Assembly: GCA_944322855.1 (NCBI GenBank)
Contig: CALUQG010000019.1
Coordinates: 1-39,219 of the forward strand
Reading direction: 5' to 3'
Length of the DNA: 39,219 nucleotides
Origin: Candidatus Gastranaerophilales bacterium
GTDB taxonomy: Bacteria; Cyanobacteriota; Vampirovibrionia; Gastranaerophilales; Gastranaerophilaceae
Notes under the pieces: generated by a model
What the model saw: the letters and a program-made list of their open reading frames with translations, nothing else
The model's database searches: none
What the model was told of the DNA's origin: nothing
Part shown: positions 16,163-24,487 of the stretch, piece by piece
Layout of the letters: the number at the start of each line of letters is the position of its first letter
How positions within the stretch are numbered: the first letter of the stretch is position 1
Position numbers and translations under genes: made by a program

Positions 16163-18472
16163 ATGACAGACAATAATGAAGATATAAATCCATCTCAGAA
16201 TAATAGTCCATCACCAGAAGACAATTCGTCGCCTGTTGAGCAAGAAAAAGAAGAATATGTTATTCCCGAACAGGAAGAGCAAGGGCCTGATTTTACAATT
16301 TTTGAACCGCTTAAGGAAATGCTGGAAGCACAACACAGGCCTGAAAAGGATATAAAAGAAATTGAAGATGCTTTTATTTTTGCTGCAAAACTCCATGCCG
16401 GTCAGTACCGTATAAGCGAGGAACCTTATATAATCCACCCTGTTGAGGTTGCAAAGATTTTGACAGATTTGATGATGGACAAGCATACAATTATTGCGGC
16501 ATTATTGCACGATATTATTGAAGATACAGGTACTCCTCCTGAGGTTATAAAAGAAAAGTTCGGTGAAGATGTTTTAAATCTTGTTCAGGGAGTTACAAAG
16601 CTAGGAAAATATCAGTTTAAATCCAAAGAGGAACGTCAGGCAGAAAATTTCAGACGTATGTTTATAGCCATGGCAAATGATGTCAGAGTGATTTTTTTAA
16701 AACTCGCTGACAGACTGCATAATATGCGTACTTTGAACTATATGGCTACAGCAAAACAGCAAAAAATTGCACAGGAAACTCTTGATATATTTGCTCCGCT
16801 GGCCAACCGTCTTGGTATCGGTAAAATTAAAGCAGAGCTTGAAGATTTGTCACTCAGATATCTTAATCCTGAAAAGTATTTTGAAATTGCTCAGTTAGTC
16901 GCACTAAAAAAAGCGGAAAGAGATGCAACTATACAGGTTCTTGTTGACAAAATCGGACAATTATTAAAGCAACACAATATAAAAGCGACAATTTCGGGTC
17001 GTTCAAAGCATTATTATTCGATATACGCAAAAATGAAAAGACAAAATGTTGCATTTCATGAGCTATATGATATTTCGGCAGTCAGAGTTATTGTTGATAC
17101 TGTTAATGAATGCTACGAAGTATTAGGTATAATTCATTCACAATTTAAGCCTATTCCCGGACGTTTCAAAGATTACATTGCTATGCCTAAGAGCAATTTG
17201 TATCGTTCACTGCATACATCAGTTTTAGGGCCTAAATCCAAGCCGATAGAAGTACAGATCAGAACACATGAAATGCATCAGGTTGCTGAATACGGTGTTG
17301 CTGCGCACTGGAAATATAAAGAAAAAGGCTCTCAAAAAGCAAATGCTGACACTGATATAAAATTTTCGTGGATGAGAAAGCTTGCAGAAATGGAAAAAGA
17401 TGTTTCTTCAGCAAGTGAATATGTAGAAAGTGTTAAGCTTGATTTATTCTCAGATCAAGTATTTGCTTTTACTCCTATGGGGGATGTAATTGATTTACCC
17501 AAAGATGCTACTCCTGTTGATTTTGCGTTCAGAATTCACACTGATGTCGGTTTCAGAATAACCGGAGCGCTGGTTAACGGACGTATTTGTCCGCTTAATA
17601 CAAAGCTTCATAACGGTGATATTGTCGAGATTATGACGTCGAAGACACCTGCTCCCCGTCTTGATTGGCTGAATTTTGTTGTAACAAAGCTTGCTCAATC
17701 TAAAATTAAGCAATGGTACAAGAAAAATAAACGAGAAGAGCATGTTTCTATCGGGCGCAATATGCTTGAAGCAGAAATCGGCAAAGCTAAGTTTGAAGAA
17801 ATTTTTAAAAGTCAGGAGCTTAAGCAGATTGCCGAGTCCATGAATTATTCCTGTGTTGATGATTTGCTTGCTGCACTAGGATATGGCGAAACAACAGTAA
17901 ATAAGATAACAAATCGTATCAAAAAACCTACTGATGACGATCAGCCTATTTTGTCGCATACCAAAACAAGAAAATCAAAAAATGATATAGTCGGTCTTGA
18001 AGGCATGCTGTATTACTTTGCAAAATGCTGCACTCCTGTACCTGGTGAGCCGATTGTCGGTGTTGTTACAAGAAGCAAAGGTGTTTCTATACACCGAGTT
18101 GATTGTGCGTCACTCGACAATGTGCCGGAAGAAAGATTAATTGATATAAAGTGGGCGGACAAAGGACTAAACAGAACTTATGTTGCTTCTATCAGAATAG
18201 ATGTTCAGGATAAGATGGGTATATTGAAAGATGTAATGGTTGAATTAACCGAATGTAATACAAATATTGCCTATGCAAATATTAAATCTAATCCTGCAAA
18301 AAAAATAGGTATTATTGAGATGGGTATTGAAGTAGACAATATTAACAGACTTAAATCTGTAATAGCTAAACTTCAATCTATTCCTGAAGTCATATCAGTA
18401 AAACGTATTCAGGCAACATCGAGTGCTAAATCAAATACTCCGGCTTCTTCCATGCCGAAAAAGAAAAAATAG
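16163..18472 (+). CDS. rel: Bifunctional (p)ppGpp synthetase/hydrolase Rel/SpoT
   Basis: Makes and degrades the alarmone (p)ppGpp (769 residues). An acidic, disordered N-terminus of about 45 residues is longer than usual. The HD hydrolase domain contains HDIIED (from H116), so hydrolysis should be intact. The synthetase domain has YSIYAKM, YDISAVRVIVD, MPKSNLYRSLHTSV and VEVQIRT. A TGS domain (LPKDATPVDFAFRIHTDVG), a Cys-containing segment (CCTPVPGEPIVG) and a C-terminal ACT domain follow. A basic tail ends in PKKKK. It is monocistronic, with its own promoter and a terminator at 18613. Confidence 0.97.
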   Translation: MTDNNEDINPSQNNSPSPEDNSSPVEQEKEEYVIPEQEEQGPDFTIFEPLKEMLEAQHRPEKDIKEIEDAFIFAAKLHAGQYRISEEPYIIHPVEVAKILTDLMMDKHTIIAALLHDIIEDTGTPPEVIKEKFGEDVLNLVQGVTKLGKYQFKSKEERQAENFRRMFIAMANDVRVIFLKLADRLHNMRTLNYMATAKQQKIAQETLDIFAPLANRLGIGKIKAELEDLSLRYLNPEKYFEIAQLVALKKAERDATIQVLVDKIGQLLKQHNIKATISGRSKHYYSIYAKMKRQNVAFHELYDISAVRVIVDTVNECYEVLGIIHSQFKPIPGRFKDYIAMPKSNLYRSLHTSVLGPKSKPIEVQIRTHEMHQVAEYGVAAHWKYKEKGSQKANADTDIKFSWMRKLAEMEKDVSSASEYVESVKLDLFSDQVFAFTPMGDVIDLPKDATPVDFAFRIHTDVGFRITGALVNGRICPLNTKLHNGDIVEIMTSKTPAPRLDWLNFVVTKLAQSKIKQWYKKNKREEHVSIGRNMLEAEIGKAKFEEIFKSQELKQIAESMNYSCVDDLLAALGYGETTVNKITNRIKKPTDDDQPILSHTKTRKSKNDIVGLEGMLYYFAKCCTPVPGEPIVGVVTRSKGVSIHRVDCASLDNVPEERLIDIKWADKGLNRTYVASIRIDVQDKMGILKDVMVELTECNTNIAYANIKSNPAKKIGIIEMGIEVDNINRLKSVIAKLQSIPEVISVKRIQATSSAKSNTPASSMPKKKK

Positions 18473-18612
18473 CTCTAGCACAAAAAATGCATGCTTTTAA
18501 AGGGATTGTAAATTTTTATTAAATTTATTATTCAAATAGTAAACTTTTTTTTATTAATGAATTAAGATACATGTAACAAATCCCCAAATCTCCTCCCAAG
18601 ATTATGAAGTAT

Positions 18613-18636
18613 AAGCTGCAGTGCAGCTTTTTTTTT
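18613..18636 (+). terminator. Rho-independent terminator downstream of rel
   Basis: Stem AAGCTGC/GCAGCTT (18613-18619 and 18623-18629) with a 3-nt loop, followed by a run of T to 18636. It lies 140 bp after the rel stop. Confidence 0.88.
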
Positions 18637-18768
18637 ATCAAAAATTGTTGTATAATAAATTATCTGAATAATATGTTACAAATAGTTAACAAATATGGCT
18701 AAATTTAGCAATTTTTCATCTTGATGTTCATTGTTGTATTGTAAGTAAAAATTGGAGTGTAAGTAAAA
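18637..18768 (+). promoter_or_regulatory. Leader region of the SFGR-protein gene pair
   Basis: Contains TATAAT at about 18654, a perfect 12-bp palindrome GCTAAATTTAGC (18698-18709), which could bind a repressor, and a direct repeat of GTAAGTAAAAAT just before the gene. No convincing full promoter is seen. GGAG lies 12 nt upstream of the ATG at 18769. Confidence 0.4.
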
Positions 18769-19494
18769 ATGTTACAAATATCATCTGCAAACTGTTCACC
18801 AATTAAACCTCAAAATAATAAATCATTCGGCAGAAATGATGCTGTTGAAGCTACAGCAAATTGGTTAGACAGTATTGACGGCAATGAGTTAACTGAAGAT
18901 AATTTTATCGGTTTGCAGAGTGTATCTGATAAATTACATGATGGTCCGTTAAAAACATTTACAAAAATTTTAGGTATCGGCGGTGCATCTTTTGCTGCAA
19001 TGAAGGTTGGTTCTACGAGAATTGCAAACAAAGTAATTGACAACAAATATTTTCAGCAAAACGTAATGAAACCTGTAACTAAATTTATTCATAATGGTTT
19101 AGATGGCTTAACAACAAAACTTCGCTCAAATCCAAACTACGGCGAAAATATCAAAGGCTGGAATGCATATTTTGTTAACACTGCTGACAGAATGTTAAAC
19201 GGTGTTAAAAAATATGCTGAAAGAGGTTCTGAAAATATTGTTCAAAATCTCGATGATCAAGTAGCAAGACTCAAAAATAAATTAGACAAAACTAAATCTA
19301 TTAAAAAGAAAAATGAAATTAAGGCTGAAATCAATCAATTGGTAGAACGTCAAAAATTTGCTGCAGAAGAAAATCTTATTAAAAAAGCTACAACAACCAC
19401 AGCGGCTACGGGCGTTGGTACTACTGCAGTAATCGGAGCAAACAAAGACTCAGACGGCAATGGTATTGCTGATATCGGCGAACATGACGCTTAA
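18769..19494 (+). CDS. SFGR-motif protein 1 with C-terminal calcium-loop motif
   Basis: A 241-residue protein of unknown function, paralogous to the next gene. It starts MLQISS, has a low-complexity N-terminus and the motif SFGR at residues 19-22. A weakly hydrophobic stretch (about 65-80) follows, then long helical, Lys-rich sequence (about 140-205), a Thr/Ala/Gly-rich segment (TTTAATGVGTTAVIGA), and a final DSDGNGIADIGE. That last motif resembles single Ca-binding loops of the dockerin/thrombospondin type. There is no cleavable signal peptide. A 9-base C run lies between it and its paralogue. The family is probably lineage-specific. Confidence 0.75.
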   Translation: MLQISSANCSPIKPQNNKSFGRNDAVEATANWLDSIDGNELTEDNFIGLQSVSDKLHDGPLKTFTKILGIGGASFAAMKVGSTRIANKVIDNKYFQQNVMKPVTKFIHNGLDGLTTKLRSNPNYGENIKGWNAYFVNTADRMLNGVKKYAERGSENIVQNLDDQVARLKNKLDKTKSIKKKNEIKAEINQLVERQKFAAEENLIKKATTTTAATGVGTTAVIGANKDSDGNGIADIGEHDA

Positions 19495-19510
19495 TCTTAA
19501 ATAATAAGTT

Positions 19511-19519
19511 CCCCCCCCC
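19511..19519. repeat. C9 homopolymer between the SFGR paralogues
   Basis: Nine C in a row, 17 bp after one gene and 37 bp before the next. In AT-rich DNA this is rare. Slippage could change spacing in the leader of the second gene. Confidence 0.95.
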
Positions 19520-19555
19520 GAAATATTAATAACAAGGCATCCGAAAGAAGACAAA

Positions 19556-20389
19556 ATGACACAAATCAGTTCACAATATTATTCAACTCCCATAAAACAG
19601 TATACAAAATCTGTAAGTTTTGGTCGTTCAGAATCAACAAATGCAGACACTGATTACCGTGAAAAATCTTCAGAGGAATTGAAAGCAGAAAAAATAGAAA
19701 AAATTGCACGACAACTAGAAAGTACCGGTAAACCAAGCGCTCTTAAATCATTTACAATTGTTGCCGCATTAATGAGTGCCAGTGCTCTTACTGCTTCGGC
19801 ACTTTCTGGCAGATTGTTTAAATTTTTAAACGGTGTTGGCGCAGTAAAAAGAATTTCAAAAGCAACTATTAACGGTATAGACACTCTTTCTCTCAGCATG
19901 AAGAAAGTTAATGTAAAAGATAAAGAGAGCATCAAAGGATATGCTGTAAAATATGCAAAAGAATTTTTGAATTCTTTAAATAACCTTAGCAAAAAAGGTG
20001 TTGAAGATGATTTGCAAAAGCTCTCCGCAAAAAAATCAAGAAAACTTGCTGCAATAAGAACTGCTGTAATTAAAGCAAATCCCGATAAAAAATTCACCAA
20101 AGAAGAACTTAAAAAAGCTGTTCAAGAAGAAATAGCAAATAATGAAAAATACAGAAAAAGCTTGCAAGATGTCGATAATATGATTAAAGATATCAAAGGT
20201 TCAAATCTTTTGGAAAAAGGTACACGTGCTACAACGGCTACCGTTGCTGGTGCAGGTGCTCTCACAGAAGCCGCAAAAGATAATGACAACAACGGTGTTC
20301 CGGATTGTGCCGAATATGGCAGATCAAATAAAGAAGCTACACAAAAATTGACTGCAGCACTTATTGATTGCGCTTTAGATAGTTTTTAA
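19556..20389 (+). CDS. SFGR-motif protein 2 with C-terminal calcium-loop motif
   Basis: A 277-residue paralogue of the gene before it: same start style (MTQISS), SFGR at residues 21-24, a hydrophobic stretch (SFTIVAALMSASALTASALS, about 64-83), long Lys-rich helices, then an Ala/Thr/Gly segment and DNDNNGVPDCAEYG. It has about 20 further residues after that motif, with two Cys in the last 50 residues. The ribosome site is weak (GAAAGAAG). I do not recognise a function. The shared layout suggests structural or membrane-associated roles, possibly at the cell surface. Confidence 0.75.
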   Translation: MTQISSQYYSTPIKQYTKSVSFGRSESTNADTDYREKSSEELKAEKIEKIARQLESTGKPSALKSFTIVAALMSASALTASALSGRLFKFLNGVGAVKRISKATINGIDTLSLSMKKVNVKDKESIKGYAVKYAKEFLNSLNNLSKKGVEDDLQKLSAKKSRKLAAIRTAVIKANPDKKFTKEELKKAVQEEIANNEKYRKSLQDVDNMIKDIKGSNLLEKGTRATTATVAGAGALTEAAKDNDNNGVPDCAEYGRSNKEATQKLTAALIDCALDSF

Positions 20390-20428
20390 TACATTTTTTG
20401 TTTATTTATTTTGTGATAACTTGTTGTT

Positions 20429-21613
20429 ATGCAAAATAATTTTAAAATTAAACAAATCAAATGTACAGAAAAGGTTTTGTCTGAAATAGGTTTTGACAAA
20501 TCCTATTTGAAAAATGCTATAGACAAGCACAAGTTTAAAACATTCAGAATATATAATTTGAATTGCGCACAGGCTAATATACTCAAACAAACAGCCTTGT
20601 CTGTAGGTACTGATTGTGCTGTGCATAGAGAAGTTATAACAGGAAAAATTGAAACTTCTGATTGCATAATCAGCGGTTCGATTTCTCAATTCAAAAAAAT
20701 TTTTCAACGGCTAAAATATCAGCCTTTCAAGCTTAATATCCTTGCTGAGCAAATAAATAGCTATATATCAGAAACTCTTTCGCCTCTATTAATAAGAGAT
20801 ATTCTAATTGATTGGTCTAAACGGACATATTTTATGGGAATATTAAACATTACTCCTGATTCTTTTTCTGATGGTGGGAAGTATCTTGAACTTGATAAAG
20901 CAATTGAGCAATATAATAATCTTGTCAACAATGGCGCTGATATAATTGATATCGGGGGTGAATCTACAAGACCTTATTCTCTTAAAACTGATGTTGATGA
21001 AGAAATTAAGAGGATTATTCCTGTTATTAAAGCAATAAGAAAATTTGACCAAAATACTGTTTTGAGTGTAGATACAAGAAATTCCAAAACTGCACTTGCT
21101 GCAATAGATGCAGGAGTTGATATTATTAATGATGTTTCAGCGCTGGATTGGGATAAAAATATGCTTGACGTTTTAAAAGAAACATCTGCGCCGGTTATTC
21201 TTAATCATTCAAGCGCCTCTCCTGATGTTATGCAGAACAAGACTGATTACTCTGATGTTGTTTCTACTGTTTATGATTATTTGTATGAAAAGGTCAGCTT
21301 TTTGGAAGAAAATGATATTTCTTTATCTAAAATCATAATTGACCCCGGGCTTGGCTTTGGAAAAACTACAGCACAAAATTATGAGATAATAAGTAGACTT
21401 CAAGAATTTAAAACACTAAATTGTCCTGTACTTGTTGGTCATTCCCGGAAGAACTTTTTGAAAGAAACAATAAAATCAGATGATATTAATGATTTAGACG
21501 AGGCAACATTGATTTTATCCGAGAAGCTTATATCAAAAGATGCAAATATCTTGAGAGTCCATAATATGAAAAAACACAGTATTTTGAGTAAATTGCAAAA
21601 TTCACTTTCTTAA
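20429..21613 (+). CDS. folP: Dihydropteroate synthase with N-terminal extension
   Basis: Joins p-aminobenzoate to the pterin pyrophosphate in folate synthesis (394 residues). The catalytic TIM barrel starts near residue 135: MGILNITPDSFSDGG, then DIIDIGGESTRP, SVDTRNSKTALAAIDAG, INDVSA, DPGLGFGK and GHSRK, which are all signatures of the family. The first ~130 residues form an extra domain (AQANILKQTALSVGTDCAVH, ISQFKKIFQRLKYQPF) known from some clostridial and archaeal versions; its function is unknown. It lies 39 bp after the SFGR gene and has a possible extended -10 (TGTGATAAC) 8 nt before ATG. The gene end overlaps the convergent YkgJ-like gene by 12 bp. Confidence 0.95.
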   Translation: MQNNFKIKQIKCTEKVLSEIGFDKSYLKNAIDKHKFKTFRIYNLNCAQANILKQTALSVGTDCAVHREVITGKIETSDCIISGSISQFKKIFQRLKYQPFKLNILAEQINSYISETLSPLLIRDILIDWSKRTYFMGILNITPDSFSDGGKYLELDKAIEQYNNLVNNGADIIDIGGESTRPYSLKTDVDEEIKRIIPVIKAIRKFDQNTVLSVDTRNSKTALAAIDAGVDIINDVSALDWDKNMLDVLKETSAPVILNHSSASPDVMQNKTDYSDVVSTVYDYLYEKVSFLEENDISLSKIIIDPGLGFGKTTAQNYEIISRLQEFKTLNCPVLVGHSRKNFLKETIKSDDINDLDEATLILSEKLISKDANILRVHNMKKHSILSKLQNSLS

Positions 21614-22009
21614 ATTATTAAATACTTCGTCAAATGTTTCTATTGGAGTAAATTTGTAGCCGCATTTTTTACCAAGTTCTCCGCCCATCATAAATATTTC
21701 TTCAACAGGATATCTTCTGCAAATTCCCGGGCGTTTTTTATGGATAGTACATTTATTAGTCTGTTTATCAAGTTTCTGACATTCGAATATCAATCCTATG
21801 TCATCTTTTCCAATTACTTTTAAGTATGTGTAAAATGGGTGTAAAAGTTTAAGAGTTTCAAATTCTTCTTCAGTTTGTACTACATTTCTTGCATGTCTGA
21901 CATATATTTGTCTGCAGCATTCACCGCAACTAATACATTTACCTGTTCTGTAGTAAGTTCTTTTTAAGATATTTTTGAAAAAAATTTTTTTTAACTGCTT
22001 AAACACCAA
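21602..22009 (-). CDS. YkgJ-family Cys-rich metal-binding protein
   Basis: About 135 residues. It carries the family's Cys pattern: CISCGECC near the N-terminus, then CQKLDKQTNKCTIHKKRPGICRRYP, which together could bind zinc or an iron-sulfur centre. The biochemical role is unknown. The start is uncertain: AGGGA lies 5 nt before TTG 22009 and 8 nt before GTG 22006; a TTG at 22024 is also in frame. The start overlaps the end of the TPR gene upstream, so it is probably translated with it. The 3' end overlaps folP. Confidence 0.9.
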   Translation of the reverse strand: MVFKQLKKIFFKNILKRTYYRTGKCISCGECCRQIYVRHARNVVQTEEEFETLKLLHPFYTYLKVIGKDDIGLIFECQKLDKQTNKCTIHKKRPGICRRYPVEEIFMMGGELGKKCGYKFTPIETFDEVFNNLRK

Positions 22010-23246
22010 ACTGTTCCCTGGCAATGATAATGCGCTTGCATTCGGCTTTGCATTTCATAGCATAAACAACCTCTTTTGAATGGTCAGATGCTATTTTTAT
22101 AATTCTATCACAAACTTCAACGCAGGCACTCAACTTTTTTCTGTTCATTAAGTCAGGTATTTGATTGTATAACATATTAATTACAAATGGCTCAGGGTTC
22201 AGGTATATTTTATATTTATCAATTGTCTGTTTTATTTCTTCGTTTTCGGACTCAGAAAGTATCATAAAATTTTCATATTCGTCTATAGCAATTTCATAAT
22301 CATTGTTTTCAGCAGCTTCTCTGGCTTTTTGCAGATGAGTTTCAATAAGTTCAGGCTCTTTCAATACAGAGGACAGTGAATTGAGCTGTGATTTTACTTT
22401 TGAATAGTAAGATGTGCCTTCGGGAAGTGAGTCAATTGCCCTTGAATAATATGCATAGGAATATGATTTATATCCCAAAATATATGCCAGATTTGCCATT
22501 TCAAGCAATATTTTTACACTGCAAGGGAAATTCAGATAGACAATTTGATAAAATTCATATGCTTTTTCGTAATTTTTATCAAAACTGAAAATTTCTGCAA
22601 GATTAGCATAAATTGATGGCAAATCAGCATATGTTGAGATCATCTTTAAGTATAGAGCAGCTATTGTTTTTATATCTTTTTGTAGTTTATATTCCTCAAC
22701 TTTTTTCGCATAGAAGTCTACTTTTGCCGTAAGATTTGCCATTGCATGCTTAACGGTTATATATTCAGTTGACGTAGTTCGTGTAGAATATTTTAAAAAT
22801 TTTTCAAAGTATTTTGTGGCTTTTATTCTGCTGCCTTTTTTGTCGTATGCATGAGCTAGATTTAAATTTACAGTTGGATTTTCAGGTGTGATAGTGCAGG
22901 CAATATGCCAGTTTAGTATTGCTTCACGTATATTCCCTGATGAATAATGGTAATTTCCGATATTTATGTATGCGGAGTGTTCTAAAGGTGAAATTTCGAC
23001 AGATTTTTTCCAATGATTAAGCGCTTCTGTTTTGTTTCCCAGTTTTTCGTAACAATTCCCTATTAATAATTGTCCATAAGACATTGTTGAAACAAGAGAA
23101 TCAGCTTCTGCGGATGCAATAACATCATTGTATCTGCCGGCTTCATACATTTCATAAAGCCGGGTAAGCTTATCTGTTGATGTATCATTGCTATCAAAAC
23201 TTACACCGGAAAGACCTGATATGTTTTCAGTCGAAATTTCTTCCAT
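21999..23246 (-). CDS. TPR-repeat protein
   Basis: A 415-residue cytoplasmic protein without a signal peptide. A Ser/Thr/Asp-rich N-terminus (residues 1-25) is followed by tetratricopeptide repeats: LGNKTEALNHWKKSVEISPL, SAYINIGNYHYSSGNIREAI and PTVNLNLAHAYDKKGSRIKA are clear, with weaker ones to about residue 385. TPR proteins act as scaffolds; the partner is unknown. It stands second in a three-gene minus-strand operon (23594-21602), 9 bp after the gene upstream and overlapping the YkgJ-like gene. Confidence 0.88.
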   Translation of the reverse strand: MEEISTENISGLSGVSFDSNDTSTDKLTRLYEMYEAGRYNDVIASAEADSLVSTMSYGQLLIGNCYEKLGNKTEALNHWKKSVEISPLEHSAYINIGNYHYSSGNIREAILNWHIACTITPENPTVNLNLAHAYDKKGSRIKATKYFEKFLKYSTRTTSTEYITVKHAMANLTAKVDFYAKKVEEYKLQKDIKTIAALYLKMISTYADLPSIYANLAEIFSFDKNYEKAYEFYQIVYLNFPCSVKILLEMANLAYILGYKSYSYAYYSRAIDSLPEGTSYYSKVKSQLNSLSSVLKEPELIETHLQKAREAAENNDYEIAIDEYENFMILSESENEEIKQTIDKYKIYLNPEPFVINMLYNQIPDLMNRKKLSACVEVCDRIIKIASDHSKEVVYAMKCKAECKRIIIAREQFGV

Positions 23247-23255
23247 ATATTACAA

Positions 23256-23594
23256 TTAGCCTAATAAATCATTTAAAAAAGTTTTGTTGTTAAAAATTCC
23301 TTCAATTATTTTATTGTCAAAAATATCATCATTCGCATTGAATACATTATTCAATACCAGAATGTTGCAATCTTGATTTTCAGGATCTGACAATGCAAGT
23401 GAAGTGAATTTTTGAATATCAAGATCTTTTTGATATAGATTCAAAGCTTCTTTCGAAATATCTGTTTCATCTACCAGTAAATTCTTGTCAATATCTGAAT
23501 ATGGATTTTTTCTGGTAAGTGAAATTTTTTCAAGTTCATTATTTTGTATTGAGTTTTTGTTAATTAATTCCTGACCTGAAAGTCCATTCAACAT
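23256..23594 (-). CDS. Hypothetical protein, first gene of the TPR operon
   Basis: A 112-residue acidic, Asn/Asp/Leu-rich protein of unknown function. No signal peptide, membrane segment or known motif is visible. The start has a strong ribosome site (GAGGAGAG, 6 nt before ATG). It ends 9 bp before the TPR gene and is divergent from the membrane protein gene at 23789. Its short, polar character would fit a partner of the TPR protein. Confidence 0.75.
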   Translation of the reverse strand: MLNGLSGQELINKNSIQNNELEKISLTRKNPYSDIDKNLLVDETDISKEALNLYQKDLDIQKFTSLALSDPENQDCNILVLNNVFNANDDIFDNKIIEGIFNNKTFLNDLLG

Positions 23595-23654
23595 ACGCTT
23601 CTCTCCTCATATTAATATTATGGTTATTTGGCGCTATATTTCCATAAACCGAAG

Positions 23655-23685
23655 GGTTAATATTTATTACCCAGGTGGTTAATAT
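23655..23685. promoter_or_regulatory. Direct repeats in the divergent intergenic region
   Basis: GGTTAATAT occurs at 23655-23663 and 23677-23685, 22 bp apart (about two helical turns), between two divergent genes. This spacing suits a dimeric regulator. The repeat may also be chance in AT-rich DNA. Confidence 0.35.
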
Positions 23686-23740
23686 ATGAACATAACAGCT
23701 TACAGTTGGCTGCTGTATGAAAATCGGGTATTTGCAGTAG

Positions 23741-23769
23741 TTGTTTCTTTGTGTAATAGATATTATAAT
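23741..23769 (+). promoter_or_regulatory. Sigma-70 promoter of the membrane protein gene
   Basis: TTGTTT (23741-23746), 17 bp, TATAAT (23764-23769). The same -35/-10 pair and spacing occur before the TPR gene at 26641. AAAGGG follows 6 nt before the ATG at 23789. Confidence 0.75.
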
Positions 23770-23788
23770 GTTGCCAAAGGGCAATTTA

Positions 23789-24487
23789 ATGGCGTCAATA
23801 ATTGATTCGATTAGATCAGTATATACGGATAATTACTCCTTGATAAGGCTTGGAGTACTCAGTTATGCTATTTACATGATATATACCTTAATTGTTCCTT
23901 CACCAGGTCTAAATATTATGAATGTTTTATTATGGCTTTTGATTACATATATTTATCTGGGCTTTGGTACAATTATCATTAGCAACAGAATTAATCAAAG
24001 AATAGAAACTCTGCCAAAATTTAATCCTGTATATTTCCTTACTATTGCAACAAAGTCTTTTATGATATCAATTCCTTTTGCTGTTATAGGTCTTTTTGTT
24101 GTTGGTTTTGTTGTCGGTTTATTTAATTTTGAAGGTTTGCCTCAACAAATTGCACTATGGTTAATACGTTTTTTTATATTCAGTATGCTTGTTACTTCAT
24201 TGATAAATTTTGCAGAAAAATACGAAATTAAAGATGGTTTTAACATTCCCAAGCTTATGACAGGTATGGCTGATGTTCTTGTCTATACACTGGTTTGTGT
24301 TCTATTAATCTTAATTATTTCTGTTTTTATAGCATTACCGTCTTTATATCTTATTTATACTTTTTTTAAATTTGGCCCTTTATTTAAGTTCGTTTCAGTA
24401 TTTTTTGTGACTATGAACATTGCAATTTTATCTGACTACTGGGGACAGCTGCATTTTGACATTGAAAGCAAGAATAACTATTACTAA
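23789..24487 (+). CDS. Multi-pass membrane protein of unknown function
   Basis: About 232 residues with five or six hydrophobic helices (near 22-40, 45-65, 88-112, 126-142, 165-190 and 195-215). I chose ATG 23789 over upstream in-frame codons because AAAGGG precedes it and the promoter -10 lies at 23764. The start [20 protein letters not shown] is polar and probably cytoplasmic. The layout resembles DUF4013-type small membrane proteins, but no diagnostic residue can be named. The stop overlaps the uvrB stop by 3 bp (convergent). Confidence 0.8.
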   Translation: MASIIDSIRSVYTDNYSLIRLGVLSYAIYMIYTLIVPSPGLNIMNVLLWLLITYIYLGFGTIIISNRINQRIETLPKFNPVYFLTIATKSFMISIPFAVIGLFVVGFVVGLFNFEGLPQQIALWLIRFFIFSMLVTSLINFAEKYEIKDGFNIPKLMTGMADVLVYTLVCVLLILIISVFIALPSLYLIYTFFKFGPLFKFVSVFFVTMNIAILSDYWGQLHFDIESKNNYY

